Below are positions 42,231 through 51,957 of a stretch of DNA of 64,000 nucleotides, piece by piece. The notes under the pieces are model-generated. The model was not told the origin of the DNA and searched no databases. It saw only the letters and a list, made by a program, of their open reading frames with translations. The position numbers and the translations under genes were made by a program. Positions within the stretch are counted from its first letter, which is position 1, and each line of letters begins with the position of its first letter. The stretch comes from Clostridium minihomine (lineage in GTDB: Bacteria; Bacillota; Clostridia; Oscillospirales; Acutalibacteraceae). Location: assembly GCF_900240385.1 (NCBI RefSeq), contig NZ_OEQH01000005.1, positions 186,001 to 250,000 of the forward strand, given 5' to 3'.

Positions 42231-44123
42231 TTGGACGACAAAAATTTTAAGCCTTATATTCCGGCAGACAAAGTGATGCCGGAATTTACCGTTTATTCGG
42301 TAGGGCTGGGTATCCTGTTGGTTATTCTTTTTGGTGCTGCAAACGCATACCTGGGTTTGCGTGTCGGCATGACGGTTTCGGCGGCGATTCCTGCAGCAGT
42401 TATTTCTATGGGTATTATCCGTGTGGTCTTAAAACGTGATTCTATTCTGGAAAACAACATGGTACAAACGATTGGATCAGCTGGTGAAGCGCTGGCGGCT
42501 GGCGCAATTTTCACCATGCCTGCTTTGTTTATGTGGGCAAAAGAAGGTCTTTCAGACATGCCTTCTTTGACTGAGATTTCTTTGATTGCACTTTGCGGCG
42601 GTATTCTTGGTGTTCTGTTTATGGTGCCTTTGCGTACGGCGCTGATTGTAAAAGAACACGGTACATTAGCCTATCCGGAAGGACAAGCCTGTGCGCAGGT
42701 TTTGATGGCCGGTGAGGAGGGTGGAAACAAAGCTTCCACCGTATTTATCGGTTTGGGTGTAGCTGCAGGCTATAAGTTCATTACAGATGGAATGAAGCTG
42801 TTCCCCAGCGAGATCGATTGGGCAATCCCTGCTTATCGGGGTGCCGGAATCGGTGCCGACGTGCTTCCTGCATTGGCCGGTGTCGGTTATATCTGTGGGG
42901 CAAAAGTGTCTTCTTATCTTTTGGCCGGCGGTGCAACTGCCTGGTTTGTCATTATGCCTTTGATGGCTCTTTTTGGCAGTGATCTGGTTATTTTCCCTGC
43001 CAGTGTTTCGGTTGCGGAACTGTGGGCAACCGGCGGCACATGGGGCCTTTGGAGTAATTTCGTCCGGTATATCGGCGCAGGAGCAGTTGCGGCCGGCGGT
43101 ATTATTACATTGATTAAAACGTTACCCTTAATTGTAAGAACATTCCGGGATGCAATTTCTGGTTTTGGCCAGAATACAAAGGGAACACTGCGCACAGAGC
43201 AGGATATTCCCATGAAATATCTGCTGGGCGGCATCGTTGTCATTGCTTTGGTGATGTGGCTGGTTCCGGCAATCCCTGTGAACCTGTTGGGTGCATTGAT
43301 TATCATTGTATTCGGTTTCTTCTTTGCGACTGTTTCTTCTCGCATGGTGGGACTGATCGGTTCTTCTAACAACCCGGTTTCGGGCATGTCGATTGCTACT
43401 TTGCTAATCGCCACCATGATTTTGAAAGCAACCGGCAATGGCGGCATTGGCGGTATGATTGCGGCGATTACCATCGGTTCTGTTATTTGCATCACAGCGG
43501 CAATGGCCGGCGACACCTCTCAAGATTTGAAAACCGGTTATCTTGTGGGCGCTACGCCCATCAAGCAGCAGGTTGGCCAGCTGATTGGTGCAGTTGTTTC
43601 TGCTTTAACCATCGGCGGTGTTCTGTACCTGCTTAATATGGCTTGGGGATACGGCTCCGCTGAGCTCCCTGCGCCTCAGGCTACTTTGATGAAGATGGTT
43701 GTAGAAGGCGTTATGGGCGATAATCTGCCCTGGTCACTTGTTTTCACCGGAGTTTGCATTGCAATCGTGATTGAGATTTTGCAGATTCCTGTGCTTCCTT
43801 TCGCAATTGGTCTGTATCTGCCGATTCACCTTTCTGTGCCGATTATGGCAGGCGGTTTGATTCGTCTGTATCTGGAAAAACGCAAGGCTTCCTCTGAAAA
43901 AGCAAGGGAAGATATGGTACAGTCTGGTGTTCTGTATAGCTCTGGCCTGATTGCGGGCGAGGGATTGATCGGTGTTCTGCTGGCTGTGTTTGCCGCAGTT
44001 GGCGCTAATTTGGCGCTGCCCGAGAATCTTCGCTTTGGCAATTTCGGCGGCCTGATTGCGTTTATTCTTCTGCTGCTGACCATGCTGAAATTCACTGTTT
44101 GGAATAAGAAGCTGAACAAATAA
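42231..44123 (+). CDS. OPT-family oligopeptide transporter
   Basis: A 630-residue membrane protein with about 14-16 helices. Family segments: GAANAYLGLRVGMTVSAAIP, ENNMVQTIGSAGEALAAGAI, AYPEGQACAQVL, SNNPVSGMSIATLL and MAGDTSQDLKTGYLVGATP, all typical of prokaryotic OPT (EcfT-unrelated, proton-coupled) peptide transporters. TTG at 42231 with GGGGGT upstream was chosen over a TTG nine codons earlier. Downstream genes for a PqqD-like protein and the dipeptidase PepD suggest uptake and hydrolysis of small peptides. Confidence 0.92.
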   Translation: MDDKNFKPYIPADKVMPEFTVYSVGLGILLVILFGAANAYLGLRVGMTVSAAIPAAVISMGIIRVVLKRDSILENNMVQTIGSAGEALAAGAIFTMPALFMWAKEGLSDMPSLTEISLIALCGGILGVLFMVPLRTALIVKEHGTLAYPEGQACAQVLMAGEEGGNKASTVFIGLGVAAGYKFITDGMKLFPSEIDWAIPAYRGAGIGADVLPALAGVGYICGAKVSSYLLAGGATAWFVIMPLMALFGSDLVIFPASVSVAELWATGGTWGLWSNFVRYIGAGAVAAGGIITLIKTLPLIVRTFRDAISGFGQNTKGTLRTEQDIPMKYLLGGIVVIALVMWLVPAIPVNLLGALIIIVFGFFFATVSSRMVGLIGSSNNPVSGMSIATLLIATMILKATGNGGIGGMIAAITIGSVICITAAMAGDTSQDLKTGYLVGATPIKQQVGQLIGAVVSALTIGGVLYLLNMAWGYGSAELPAPQATLMKMVVEGVMGDNLPWSLVFTGVCIAIVIEILQIPVLPFAIGLYLPIHLSVPIMAGGLIRLYLEKRKASSEKAREDMVQSGVLYSSGLIAGEGLIGVLLAVFAAVGANLALPENLRFGNFGGLIAFILLLLTMLKFTVWNKKLNK

Positions 44124-44145
44124 TCAGACTTTTATGAAATAGGAT

Positions 44146-44177
44146 CGGGCTGTATACTCGAAAGAGTGTACAGCCCG
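44146..44177 (+). terminator. GNRA-capped hairpin between transporter and PqqD-like gene
   Basis: Fourteen-pair stem CGGGCTGTATACTC / GAGTGTACAGCCCG with a GAAA tetraloop and only GTTTGG after it. It may act as a partial terminator or RNA-stability element. Confidence 0.55.
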
Positions 44178-44203
44178 GTTTGGACAAATTAGGAGAAGAT
44201 CGG

Positions 44204-44563
44204 ATGAAGAAGAGAAAAAGAGAAAACTATCTGGACTTTGTGCCGGTTATAAATCCTCGCAACACATGGGATGAAAAGAAAAGTATTGTTACGATTCACA
44301 TGGTGAATCGAGGCTTTGCCCACACGATAGCCCAGAAGCTGTTTCGCTCTCCCCGGGTCAGCCATATTGCGCTGGATCAATACGGCAGCTTTCTCTGGAA
44401 GAAAATTGACGGTGTTAGAACGGTGGGGGACTTGGCCAATGAAATGAAAGCACAGTTCGGTGATAAGGCAGAACCGCTTTATGATCGGCTGATTCATTAT
44501 ATGAAGATTCTGCACAACAACCGATTCATCCTGTATCAAGGCAAAGATAAGATAAAGTCATAG
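44204..44563 (+). CDS. PqqD-like protein
   Basis: A 119-residue protein with the PqqD-type winged-helix pattern (FLWKKIDGVRTVGDLANEMK, then YDRLIHYMKILHNNRFI). PqqD domains bind precursor peptides of RiPPs, but the longer stand-alone versions in Clostridia occur near peptide transporters and peptidases, as here. No radical-SAM gene or precursor is visible. The ATG at 44204 has AGGAGAAGATCGG upstream. Confidence 0.75.
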   Translation: MKKRKRENYLDFVPVINPRNTWDEKKSIVTIHMVNRGFAHTIAQKLFRSPRVSHIALDQYGSFLWKKIDGVRTVGDLANEMKAQFGDKAEPLYDRLIHYMKILHNNRFILYQGKDKIKS

Positions 44564-44723
44564 TGTGCCGGCAGATGACGATTACTGTTCTGCTTTTTAA
44601 GCAATACAATCGTGCAGAACCAAAAGATTTTGTAAGGCGGATGATTGGCGGTTCAATCACTGGTTGAGTCTGCCGAAAATGTATATACCGTTTATCATAG
44701 TAAATCGTAAAGGAGCGAGTGTC

Positions 44724-46163
44724 ATGGGAGTATTAGAACATTTGGAACCCCGCAGTGTTTTTCATTTTTTTGAAGAGATTTCTGCGATTCCGAGAGGATC
44801 AACGAACACCAAAGGCATTAGTGACTGGTGTGTAGCCTTTGCAAAAGAGCGTGGGCTGGAATATTATCAAGATAGCTTCAACAATGTGATTATCATCAAA
44901 GAAGCGACAGCAGGGTATGAAAAAGCCGAGCCGATTATTTTGCAGGGACATTTGGATATGGTTTGCGAAAAGGCCCCGGATTGCACCAAGGATATGGAGA
45001 AGGAAGGCCTTGACCTGATGGTGGATGGCGACTTTATCCGGGCAAAGGGCACAACGCTGGGCGGTGACAACGGAATTGCGGTTGCCATGGCTTTGGCCGT
45101 GCTTGATTCCAAGGAATTGTCCCATCCCCGTGTAGAAGTTATTCTTACCATTGATGAGGAAATCGGTATGCTGGGGGCCGTTGAACTGGACTTGTCCCCT
45201 TTAAAAGGAACCAAGCTTATCAACATTGATTCCGAAGAAGAGGGAATTTTCACCGTTAGCTGCGCCGGCGGAAATATGACCCGCTGCCGTTTGCCTTTGC
45301 AGAGAGCTCCCTTTGCCGGAACTGTGCTGAAAGTTACAGTGGGCGGCCTGTTGGGCGGCCACTCTGGCGCTGAGATCGATAAAGGACGTGCAAACGCCAG
45401 CATGCTGCTGGGCCGCTTGTTGTTTGCGGCACAGAAAAAGTCCGAATTCCGTTTGGTGGCGGTTGAGGGCGGCAAAAAGGATAATGCCATCCCGCAGGAG
45501 TCCTATGCTTTGCTGGTGGCTTCTGATGCCGATTCCATCGGCGCTGTGGCAGAAGAGATGGAAGCGGCTTTCAAACATGAATACCTGAGCACAGATTCTG
45601 GTGTGTTTGTCAAAGTGGAAGCAGCCCGGACAGAACAGCTGCCTATGGACGAAAGCTCCACCTTGAAAACCGTTAACCTGCTCACCTGCATGCCGAATGG
45701 AATTCAGGCAATGAGTGCCGACATTGCCGGACTGGTTCAAACCTCGCTGAATTTGGGCGTGTTGGTAACCGAAGAGAAAGAGCTGTTTGCTTCTTTCTGC
45801 ATCCGCAGCAGTGTGGCTACCCAAAAGCAGATGTTGGTTGACCGCCTTGCCTGCCAAATGCAGTTGTTAGGCGGCAGTATTGAGATTTCAGGGGATTATC
45901 CCGCGTGGGAATACAAACAGGAATCGTCTTTGCGCAATCTGATGGTTGAGGTTTTCCAAAAGCAGTATGGCCGTGATCCAGAGATTTCGGCAATCCATGC
46001 CGGATTAGAATGCGGCATGTTTATGGGCAAACGCCCGGAACTGGATTGTGTGTCAATTGGACCGGACATGTGGGAAGTTCATACTTACCGTGAAAGCATG
46101 AGTATTTCGTCAGTTCGTCGTGTGTGGGAATACCTTACTGAGCTTCTGAAATGCTCGAAATAA
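44724..46163 (+). CDS. pepD: Aminoacyl-histidine dipeptidase (M20 family)
   Basis: A 479-residue peptidase. Metal-site motifs: ILQGHLDMVCEKA (H-x-D), TLGGDNGIAVAMAL, TIDEEIGMLGA (catalytic E), and IHAGLECG near the end. This matches the M20 PepD (carnosinase-like) family that splits X-His and other dipeptides in the cytoplasm. AAAGGAGCGAGTGTC precedes the ATG. Follows the OPT transporter and PqqD-like genes, probably in one transcript for peptide use. Confidence 0.93.
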   Translation: MGVLEHLEPRSVFHFFEEISAIPRGSTNTKGISDWCVAFAKERGLEYYQDSFNNVIIIKEATAGYEKAEPIILQGHLDMVCEKAPDCTKDMEKEGLDLMVDGDFIRAKGTTLGGDNGIAVAMALAVLDSKELSHPRVEVILTIDEEIGMLGAVELDLSPLKGTKLINIDSEEEGIFTVSCAGGNMTRCRLPLQRAPFAGTVLKVTVGGLLGGHSGAEIDKGRANASMLLGRLLFAAQKKSEFRLVAVEGGKKDNAIPQESYALLVASDADSIGAVAEEMEAAFKHEYLSTDSGVFVKVEAARTEQLPMDESSTLKTVNLLTCMPNGIQAMSADIAGLVQTSLNLGVLVTEEKELFASFCIRSSVATQKQMLVDRLACQMQLLGGSIEISGDYPAWEYKQESSLRNLMVEVFQKQYGRDPEISAIHAGLECGMFMGKRPELDCVSIGPDMWEVHTYRESMSISSVRRVWEYLTELLKCSK

Positions 46164-46211
46164 AATAGAATCAGGCTATTTCCGATTGCAATGGGAGATA
46201 GTTTTAAAAGA

Positions 46212-46250
46212 AAACAGGATGCCTTCTAAACCAGAAGGCATCCTGTTTCT
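46212..46250 (+). terminator. Terminator of the peptide-use unit
   Basis: Perfect 16-bp stem AAACAGGATGCCTTCT / AGAAGGCATCCTGTTT, loop AAACC. Confidence 0.8.
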
Positions 46251-46474
46251 ATGTTAATATAAAAAGAAAGTTTGGCAATAGAAAGTGCTTTTCTCCATGC
46301 AGTTTCTTTGCGCAGCATTTCGGCGGTTTTGCTATCTTCATGCCATCATTACAAAATCGGAAAGCCCGCAATTGGTGGCTTTCCGGTGAAGAGCCTTATG
46401 AAGTCTTTTAGTGCCAAAGTTCTCGTTTATCACTAAAAAGTGCCCCTAGCATATGATATGGCGAGGTGACATGT

Positions 46475-46663
46475 ATGGCCAATTACTGTGTTCCGGGCGA
46501 AGATTTAGTGCTGATTGCTTCTTCCATTGCCGTCTCGCTGGCAAATGGGCGCAGCACGGACGAAGTGAACGTCTTGGGCAATTTGCTTCAGGCAATTGGT
46601 GAGAATCTGTCGCTGATCGCTTCTCAAAGAAGTGCTTGTGAAGGCTGGACTTCGAATAAATAA
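46475..46663 (+). CDS. Small DUF6774-like protein
   Basis: A 62-residue protein (LVLIASSIAVSLANGRSTDE, then LGNLLQAIGENLSLIASQR) with the A-x-x-I-A ... L-x-x-x-I-G-x-x-L-x-x-I-A-x-x-R pattern of a small Clostridia family (DUF6774-like). It has a clear paralogue at 60235-60426. GAGGTGACATGT precedes the ATG at 46475. Function unknown. Confidence 0.65.
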   Translation: MANYCVPGEDLVLIASSIAVSLANGRSTDEVNVLGNLLQAIGENLSLIASQRSACEGWTSNK

Positions 46664-46745
46664 CGCATCTTCTTGCCGGCTGATTTGCTTTGGCTGGTAT
46701 GGGGGAGAGCACACAGGTTTCCCTTTTTTATCGAGGAAGCACAGA

Positions 46746-47570
46746 TTATTTTGAAAATAGAAATATCGCTGCCACGATAACACCAAGAACAATTCGATAC
46801 CAACCAAATACTTTAAAGTTGTGACGTTTGATGTATACGGTTAAAAATCGAATGGCAAGAATAGAGACGAAAAAAGCCACAATGGTTCCTGTCAATAAAA
46901 CGGCGATTTCCAAGCTTGTGCCTGGCAGGCCAAGCTTTGCTGTTTTTAGCAGACTGGCGCCAAACATCACCGGGATTGCCAAATAAAAGGTGAATTCAGT
47001 GGCTGCCACTCTAGAAGTGCCAAGAAGCATGGCTCCGATAATCGTTGCCCCGGATCGGGACGTGCCGGGGATGAGCGCCAGTACTTGAAATATCCCAATC
47101 AGAAGTGCAGTTCGATAATCAATTTGATGAACCTCTTTGATTTTGGGGGTTCGATCCATAGTCTTGTTTTCAATCAGAATAAATAAAATACCATATAAAA
47201 TCAATGTAAAGGATACGGTTTGATAGTTATAAAACAGGCTGTCGATCCAATCATCCAGCAAAAGACCGATGATAGCTGCCGGAATGCATGCAAACAGTAT
47301 TTTTCCCCAAAGAGACAGGATGTCTTTTTTTACATGAAGCTTTCCTTCGTTGGAGAAGGGCAATAGCTTTTTCCAATAAAATGTGATTACTGCAAAAATT
47401 GCCCCAAGCTGTATCACCACAAAGAACAGTTCTTTAAACTCTTGAGACGCATTTAACTTTAAGAATTCATCTAATAGAATCAAATGTCCCGTGCTGCTGA
47501 TGGGCAGCCATTCGGTAATCCCTTCTACGATTCCCAAAAGGATGGCTTTTAAAATTTCTATCATGTCCAT
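46746..47570 (-). CDS. uppP: Undecaprenyl-diphosphate phosphatase
   Basis: A 274-residue membrane protein with GIVEGITEWLPISSTGHLIL near the N-terminus and PGTSRSGATI at about 165, the two active-site segments of UppP/BacA. It recycles undecaprenyl diphosphate for cell-wall synthesis and gives basal bacitracin resistance. It is a monocistronic leftward gene. Confidence 0.95.
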   Translation of the reverse strand: MDMIEILKAILLGIVEGITEWLPISSTGHLILLDEFLKLNASQEFKELFFVVIQLGAIFAVITFYWKKLLPFSNEGKLHVKKDILSLWGKILFACIPAAIIGLLLDDWIDSLFYNYQTVSFTLILYGILFILIENKTMDRTPKIKEVHQIDYRTALLIGIFQVLALIPGTSRSGATIIGAMLLGTSRVAATEFTFYLAIPVMFGASLLKTAKLGLPGTSLEIAVLLTGTIVAFFVSILAIRFLTVYIKRHNFKVFGWYRIVLGVIVAAIFLFSK

Positions 47571-48254
47571 ATAACGATTCGAGCTCCCATTCTATCAATC
47601 AAAAATTTCTGTATGTTGGAAGGACAAGCCGAAATTACTTTTTCTGTTTGGCTTGATATCAAAGGAACTGCTGTTTGGGGATCCCTTATTTTTTTCCACT
47701 TGATATTCCTCCATTCTTGGTAAGATTGTTCTTCGATATTTTGGGATGGGTTGTTTCATTTCTCTTTTGCTGCCCGGTAATTTTGATTTTATGGAATCTT
47801 TTTCCCATCTTGTTCGGGCTGGATGTTTGCTTTAATGATTTGCTTCTAATTTTTATCCCACGATATCATACCATTTTTTCGGGGCTCAGAAAACCATTCA
47901 CAGAAAAGTTTACAGTTCTGACACGGACGGCCGCTTTATAACTTGATAAGAATAAATAAAACAGAAAATGTTTGTGGCACAAAGGGGAAAATCAAAGATT
48001 ATTTTCTCGTTTATTCCTGCTGATCCGGTTCCTTTTTCCGTTTTTATCCGTTATAATAAAAACAAAGAATTTTGCCTTTTTGTGTGCAAATCAAGACAGT
48101 TTTCATTCTTTGTTAGTCAGAATATGAACCGGGTTTTTGGGATCCGCTGTTTCCGGTTTTTGTTATTTTAAGGGGAGAAAAACGTGTTTGGGCATAGCTG
48201 GAACTCAACTTTATTTTCGTATTTTTAAAAATCATTTGGGTCAGGAGGTTCCTT
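47571..48254. other. Intergenic region, 0.68 kb
   Basis: T-rich sequence. A hydrophobic plus frame from a TTG at 47675 to 47941 has AAAGGA at usable spacing, but its composition mirrors the T-rich DNA, so I do not call it. A second frame at 47968-48171 is similar. AGGAGG before 48255 belongs to the next gene. Confidence 0.5.
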
Positions 48255-48830
48255 ATGACACTTGTGGAAGAAAAAAAATTACTTCGTACTGAAATTAAGA
48301 ATCGAATCTCGAACCTTTCCGCAGAATATGTTCGCGAGTCGGACAAAGCCATTGTTCAAAACATGTTACAGCACCCCTGGTATCAAGAAGCAAACATGAT
48401 TTTCTGCTTTGTGGGGACTGAGAAAGAAATTCATACAAAACTATTTCTCGAGCAGGCATTTGCCGATCACAAAAGAGTGTGTGTTCCTTTGTGTGTGGCA
48501 AAAGGAGTGATGGAGCCCCGAGAGATCGGTTCCCTTTCGGAACTTGTTCAACAAGGCCATTACGGAATTTTAGAACCGGCAAACAATAGCCGGCGTGTTT
48601 TAACCGATGAAATCGATTTGGCAATTCTTCCTTGTGTTACCTACAATAAAAAAGGGGAAAGGCTGGGGCATGGCGGCGGCTATTACGATCGCTTTTTGGA
48701 AAAGGCAGGCTTTCGCTCTATCCTTATTTGCCGGGAACAGCTTTTAAGCGAGCAAATTCCCATGGAAGAACATGATATCCGAATTCCGGCTGTCATTACG
48801 GAGCTGGGTTGCTTTTCCACCATGGAGTGA
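48255..48830 (+). CDS. 5-formyltetrahydrofolate cyclo-ligase
   Basis: A 191-residue protein with the family's LPCVTYNKKGERLGHGGGYYDR motif region (GHGGGYYDR at about 135), plus the conserved N-terminal K-x-x-L-R segment. It converts 5-formyl-THF with ATP to 5,10-methenyl-THF. CAGGAGGTTCCTT precedes the ATG. Length matches the family. Confidence 0.93.
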   Translation: MTLVEEKKLLRTEIKNRISNLSAEYVRESDKAIVQNMLQHPWYQEANMIFCFVGTEKEIHTKLFLEQAFADHKRVCVPLCVAKGVMEPREIGSLSELVQQGHYGILEPANNSRRVLTDEIDLAILPCVTYNKKGERLGHGGGYYDRFLEKAGFRSILICREQLLSEQIPMEEHDIRIPAVITELGCFSTME

Positions 48831-48884
48831 TGCTGAGCTATGACATGTTTCTGTCTCAAAAAAGAGAGAAACCCAATGAAACTG

Positions 48885-48934
48885 AAAGGAACCGTACAAA
48901 AATCCCATGCAGGGATCTTTTGTACGGTTCCTTT
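48885..48934. terminator. Long bidirectional terminator
   Basis: Arms AAAGGAACCGTACAAAA plus ATCCC and their complements (one bulged C), with T-rich flanks both ways. It separates the convergent folate and iron-transport units. Confidence 0.85.
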
Positions 48935-49034
48935 ATTCATTTACAATAAAGATAGTGCGTTCTAGATGCAGTTTGCGGTGTTGCATTTGAACTCAACCTG
49001 TGCTAATAATGCAGCGAATTCAGAAAGGGAAACG

Positions 49035-49823
49035 CTATTGCTTGATCAGGTTATAAGAAATGCAGGTGGGGCGTCCGGTATGGGGCTCCGCCATAATTTC
49101 TGCATCAATATGAAAGGTTTCTTTTAACACTTCGTGAGTCATCACTTGTTCCGGTGTGCCGTGGCAAATAATATTGCCGGAGCGGATGGCTATCATATAA
49201 TCGGCAAAGCGGGCGGCCAGATTCAGATCATGAAGCACCATTACAATGGTGCAGCCCTGTTCCCGGTTGAGCCGATACAGCAGTTCTAATACTTCCAGCT
49301 GATAGGCCAAATCCAGATAGGTGGTGGGTTCATCCAGCAAAATTAAGTCGGTTTGCTGCGCAAGAGCCATAGCAATCCAAACCCGCTGACGCTGCCCGCC
49401 GGACAAATTATCTACGGCTGTTGTTTCCAAATCGGTTAGCTTTGTCACTTCCAGCGCCCAACGGATGATCTGTTTATCCTGTGGCTGTAATTTTCCGAAT
49501 CCCCGCTGGTGGGGAAAGCGGCCATAAGCGACCAGTTCACCCACGGTAAGCCCTGCCGGTGCTTGGGGGGACTGAGGCAAAATGGCCATTTTCTGCGCCA
49601 CTTCTTTTGTGGTAAGCTGGCGGATATCATCGCCGTTTAAATACACCATGCCGCCTTTGGGCTTTAAAATGCGCCCCACAGCTTTTAATACGGTGGATTT
49701 TCCGCATCCGTTGGGGCCGATAATGGTGGTGATTTTCCCCTGAGGGATCTGCATGTCCAAGTCATCAACCACCAGATGATCTTCATAAGAAATGGCCAGA
49801 TTTTCTGCCACGATGCTGTTCAT
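49035..49823 (-). CDS. Iron-siderophore ABC transporter ATP-binding protein
   Basis: A 262-residue FecE/FhuC/FepC-type ATPase: Walker A GPNGCGKST, signature LSGGQRQRVWIAMALAQ, Walker B LILLDEPTTYLD and the H-loop VLHDLNLAARF. It energises the two FecCD permeases encoded just upstream. The ATG at 49823 has AAAGGAGTGAGTGAA. A GTG three codons earlier abuts that site. Last gene of the operon. Confidence 0.92.
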   Translation of the reverse strand: MNSIVAENLAISYEDHLVVDDLDMQIPQGKITTIIGPNGCGKSTVLKAVGRILKPKGGMVYLNGDDIRQLTTKEVAQKMAILPQSPQAPAGLTVGELVAYGRFPHQRGFGKLQPQDKQIIRWALEVTKLTDLETTAVDNLSGGQRQRVWIAMALAQQTDLILLDEPTTYLDLAYQLEVLELLYRLNREQGCTIVMVLHDLNLAARFADYMIAIRSGNIICHGTPEQVMTHEVLKETFHIDAEIMAEPHTGRPTCISYNLIKQ

Positions 49824-49849
49824 TTCACTCACTCCTTTGAAAAGGGTTT

Positions 49850-50902
49850 TTATGCATTGCTTTTTGCCAGCAAATAAAGGAAATAGGGGGCGCCGATGAT
49901 TGCCACCATGATTCCTGTTGGGATTTCAGAGGGCTGTACGATCACCCGCGCGATGGTGTCGGCAACAGACACCAACACGGCTCCTGTCAATGCACAGGTG
50001 GGGAGAAGCACCGCATGACGGGGCCCCACCAGCCGCCGGGCCAAATGGGGGGCTATCAGCCCGACAAAGCTGATGCTGCCGCTGACGGCCACACAAGAAG
50101 CTGCCAATGCAACAGAAGCCCCCAGCAGCCTGCGCCGTTCTTTTTCTACAGAGGCACCCAGGCTGTAAGCCACGTCGTCCCCCAAGCTTAAAACATCCAA
50201 TACCCGGGCTTTTGTCAAAACATAGGGGATCAGAACCAACAACCATGGCAAAAGGGCTAACACAAACTTCCAGTTGCTGCCCCAGATGCTGCCGGCTTGC
50301 CAGGTTGCCACAAAGTCAAACTGGGTTTCGTCCAGCTTGACCACCAGCACGGTAGTCAAAGCCGAAATTCCGGCCTGTATTGCCACACCGGTTAAAATTA
50401 GGCGCATGGGGGCAACGCCTTCTCCTTTTTTAAAGGCCAGTGCATAAATAGCCACGGCGGTTACCCCGGCCCCGGCCAGCGCCAGAAACGGCAAAGTAAA
50501 CACGGATAAAAAGGACTGTGCACCAAAGAACAGCACATACAGAATCACCATGAGCCCTGCGCCCGCATTGATTCCCAACAGGCCGGGATCTGCCAGCGCG
50601 TTTTTCGAAATGCCCTGTATTATGCAGCCGGACAGCGCAAGCCCGGATCCCACAAGCATAGAAACCACAATACGGGGCAGCCGGAACCCGAACAGAATCA
50701 GGTTTTCTTTGCCGGTTCCCCCGCCAAACAGTGTTCTAAGGGTGTCCAGGGGCGATAGCTTTGTATATCCGGTATTCATGCTAATGAGAAAAGAAAGAAC
50801 CAGCAGTATTGCGCATCCAATGACAATGGCAGCATTCCGTTTGGCTATTTTGCGCTGATAGGCTTCGTTTTTTATTTGTTGAGCAGTCATTTGCTTGTTC
50901 AT
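49850..50902 (-). CDS. FecCD-family iron-siderophore permease
   Basis: A 350-residue permease with about ten helices and the FecCD segments SGCIIQGISKNALADPGLLG and GSISFVGLIAPHLARRLVGP. It pairs with the neighbouring paralogue to form the membrane channel of a siderophore or haem importer. AGGAGGGCGATCTAAGG precedes the ATG, 2 bp after the first permease gene. Confidence 0.92.
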   Translation of the reverse strand: MNKQMTAQQIKNEAYQRKIAKRNAAIVIGCAILLVLSFLISMNTGYTKLSPLDTLRTLFGGGTGKENLILFGFRLPRIVVSMLVGSGLALSGCIIQGISKNALADPGLLGINAGAGLMVILYVLFFGAQSFLSVFTLPFLALAGAGVTAVAIYALAFKKGEGVAPMRLILTGVAIQAGISALTTVLVVKLDETQFDFVATWQAGSIWGSNWKFVLALLPWLLVLIPYVLTKARVLDVLSLGDDVAYSLGASVEKERRRLLGASVALAASCVAVSGSISFVGLIAPHLARRLVGPRHAVLLPTCALTGAVLVSVADTIARVIVQPSEIPTGIMVAIIGAPYFLYLLAKSNA

Positions 50903-50904
50903 CC

Positions 50905-51957
50905 TTAGATCGCCCTCCTTTGTTTTCGGGATAGATACAAAAAGAAGGGAACGCCCACAAGGGCAGTGAGAACGCCGATGGGGGTTTCAAAGGGGGGATT
51001 CAGCATTCTTGCGCCCAAATCTGCCAGCACCATTAAAATTGCGCCCAATACGGCAGAGGAGGGAATGATCCAACGGTAATCCACACCCACCAGATAGCGG
51101 GCCAAGTGCGGAATCATCAGCCCCACAAAGCCCACTGATCCCACAACCGAAACAGAGGCTCCCGCCAAAATCAAAACAATCAGAGAACAAAGCACATTGA
51201 CGGCGATGGTATTCAGCCCCAAGCCTTTTGCCACATCTTCCCCCAGACTTAACAGGGATACCGAACGGGATAAAACAATCGCTGCCAGCAAGGCGCCCAA
51301 AATCCAGGGAGTCATAATTTGAACTTGCTCCCAATTGGAACCCGCAACTCCGCCCACTGTCCAAAACATAATATCCTGAGCCACATGAAAGTACAGGGCA
51401 ATTCCCTGGCTCAAAGCGGCCAAAAGCGCACTGACTGCCGCGCCTGCCAGCACCAGGCGCATGGGGGTGGCCCCACCCCGGCGCATAGAAGCGATGCCTT
51501 GAACCAAAACGGTTCCCAGTGCTGCCCCCAAAAAGGAAAAGAGAATGATTTGAAGGTAACCCATTCCGGGGAAAAAGGCAAAACAGAGCGAAAGTGCAAA
51601 ACCTGCCCCTGCGTTCAGGCCCAACAAACCCGAATCGGCCATGGGGTTGCGTGTGGTTCCCTGCATAATGGCCCCGGATACAGCAAAGGCTGCACCCACC
51701 AAAGCGCTGGCGATTACGCGGGGCAGGCGCAGATCCAGAACAATGAGGTGGTGGGTGTTTTCTTTATCAAAGCGGAACAGGGCATCCCATACCGTTTGCA
51801 GCGAAATCTCGGCTGCCCCTTTGGTGATGGAAAACGCCATCAAAAAGCAAAGCAGTCCGGATCCGCCAAACAGAATGAGCCATGCTACCCAGACCCGGCT
51901 GTTTTGTTTATGTTGTATGGTTTGAGCCGGCTGTGCCGGATTGTTCGGTGAATTCAT
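50905..51957 (-). CDS. FecCD-family iron-siderophore permease
   Basis: A 350-residue paralogue of the next gene with SGAIMQGTTRNPMADSGLLG and GSVGFVGLMIPHLARYLVGV. The ATG overlaps the stop of the ABC exporter gene (ATGA), so exporter and importer are translated from one message, unusual and suggestive of a joint siderophore cycle. Confidence 0.92.
   Translation of the reverse strand: MNSPNNPAQPAQTIQHKQNSRVWVAWLILFGGSGLLCFLMAFSITKGAAEISLQTVWDALFRFDKENTHHLIVLDLRLPRVIASALVGAAFAVSGAIMQGTTRNPMADSGLLGLNAGAGFALSLCFAFFPGMGYLQIILFSFLGAALGTVLVQGIASMRRGGATPMRLVLAGAAVSALLAALSQGIALYFHVAQDIMFWTVGGVAGSNWEQVQIMTPWILGALLAAIVLSRSVSLLSLGEDVAKGLGLNTIAVNVLCSLIVLILAGASVSVVGSVGFVGLMIPHLARYLVGVDYRWIIPSSAVLGAILMVLADLGARMLNPPFETPIGVLTALVGVPFFLYLSRKQRRAI

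Noticed and set aside
47675-47941. Hydrophobic 88-codon plus frame
   Set aside because: T-rich non-coding DNA gives hydrophobic frames by chance, and the TTG start and the site are weak.
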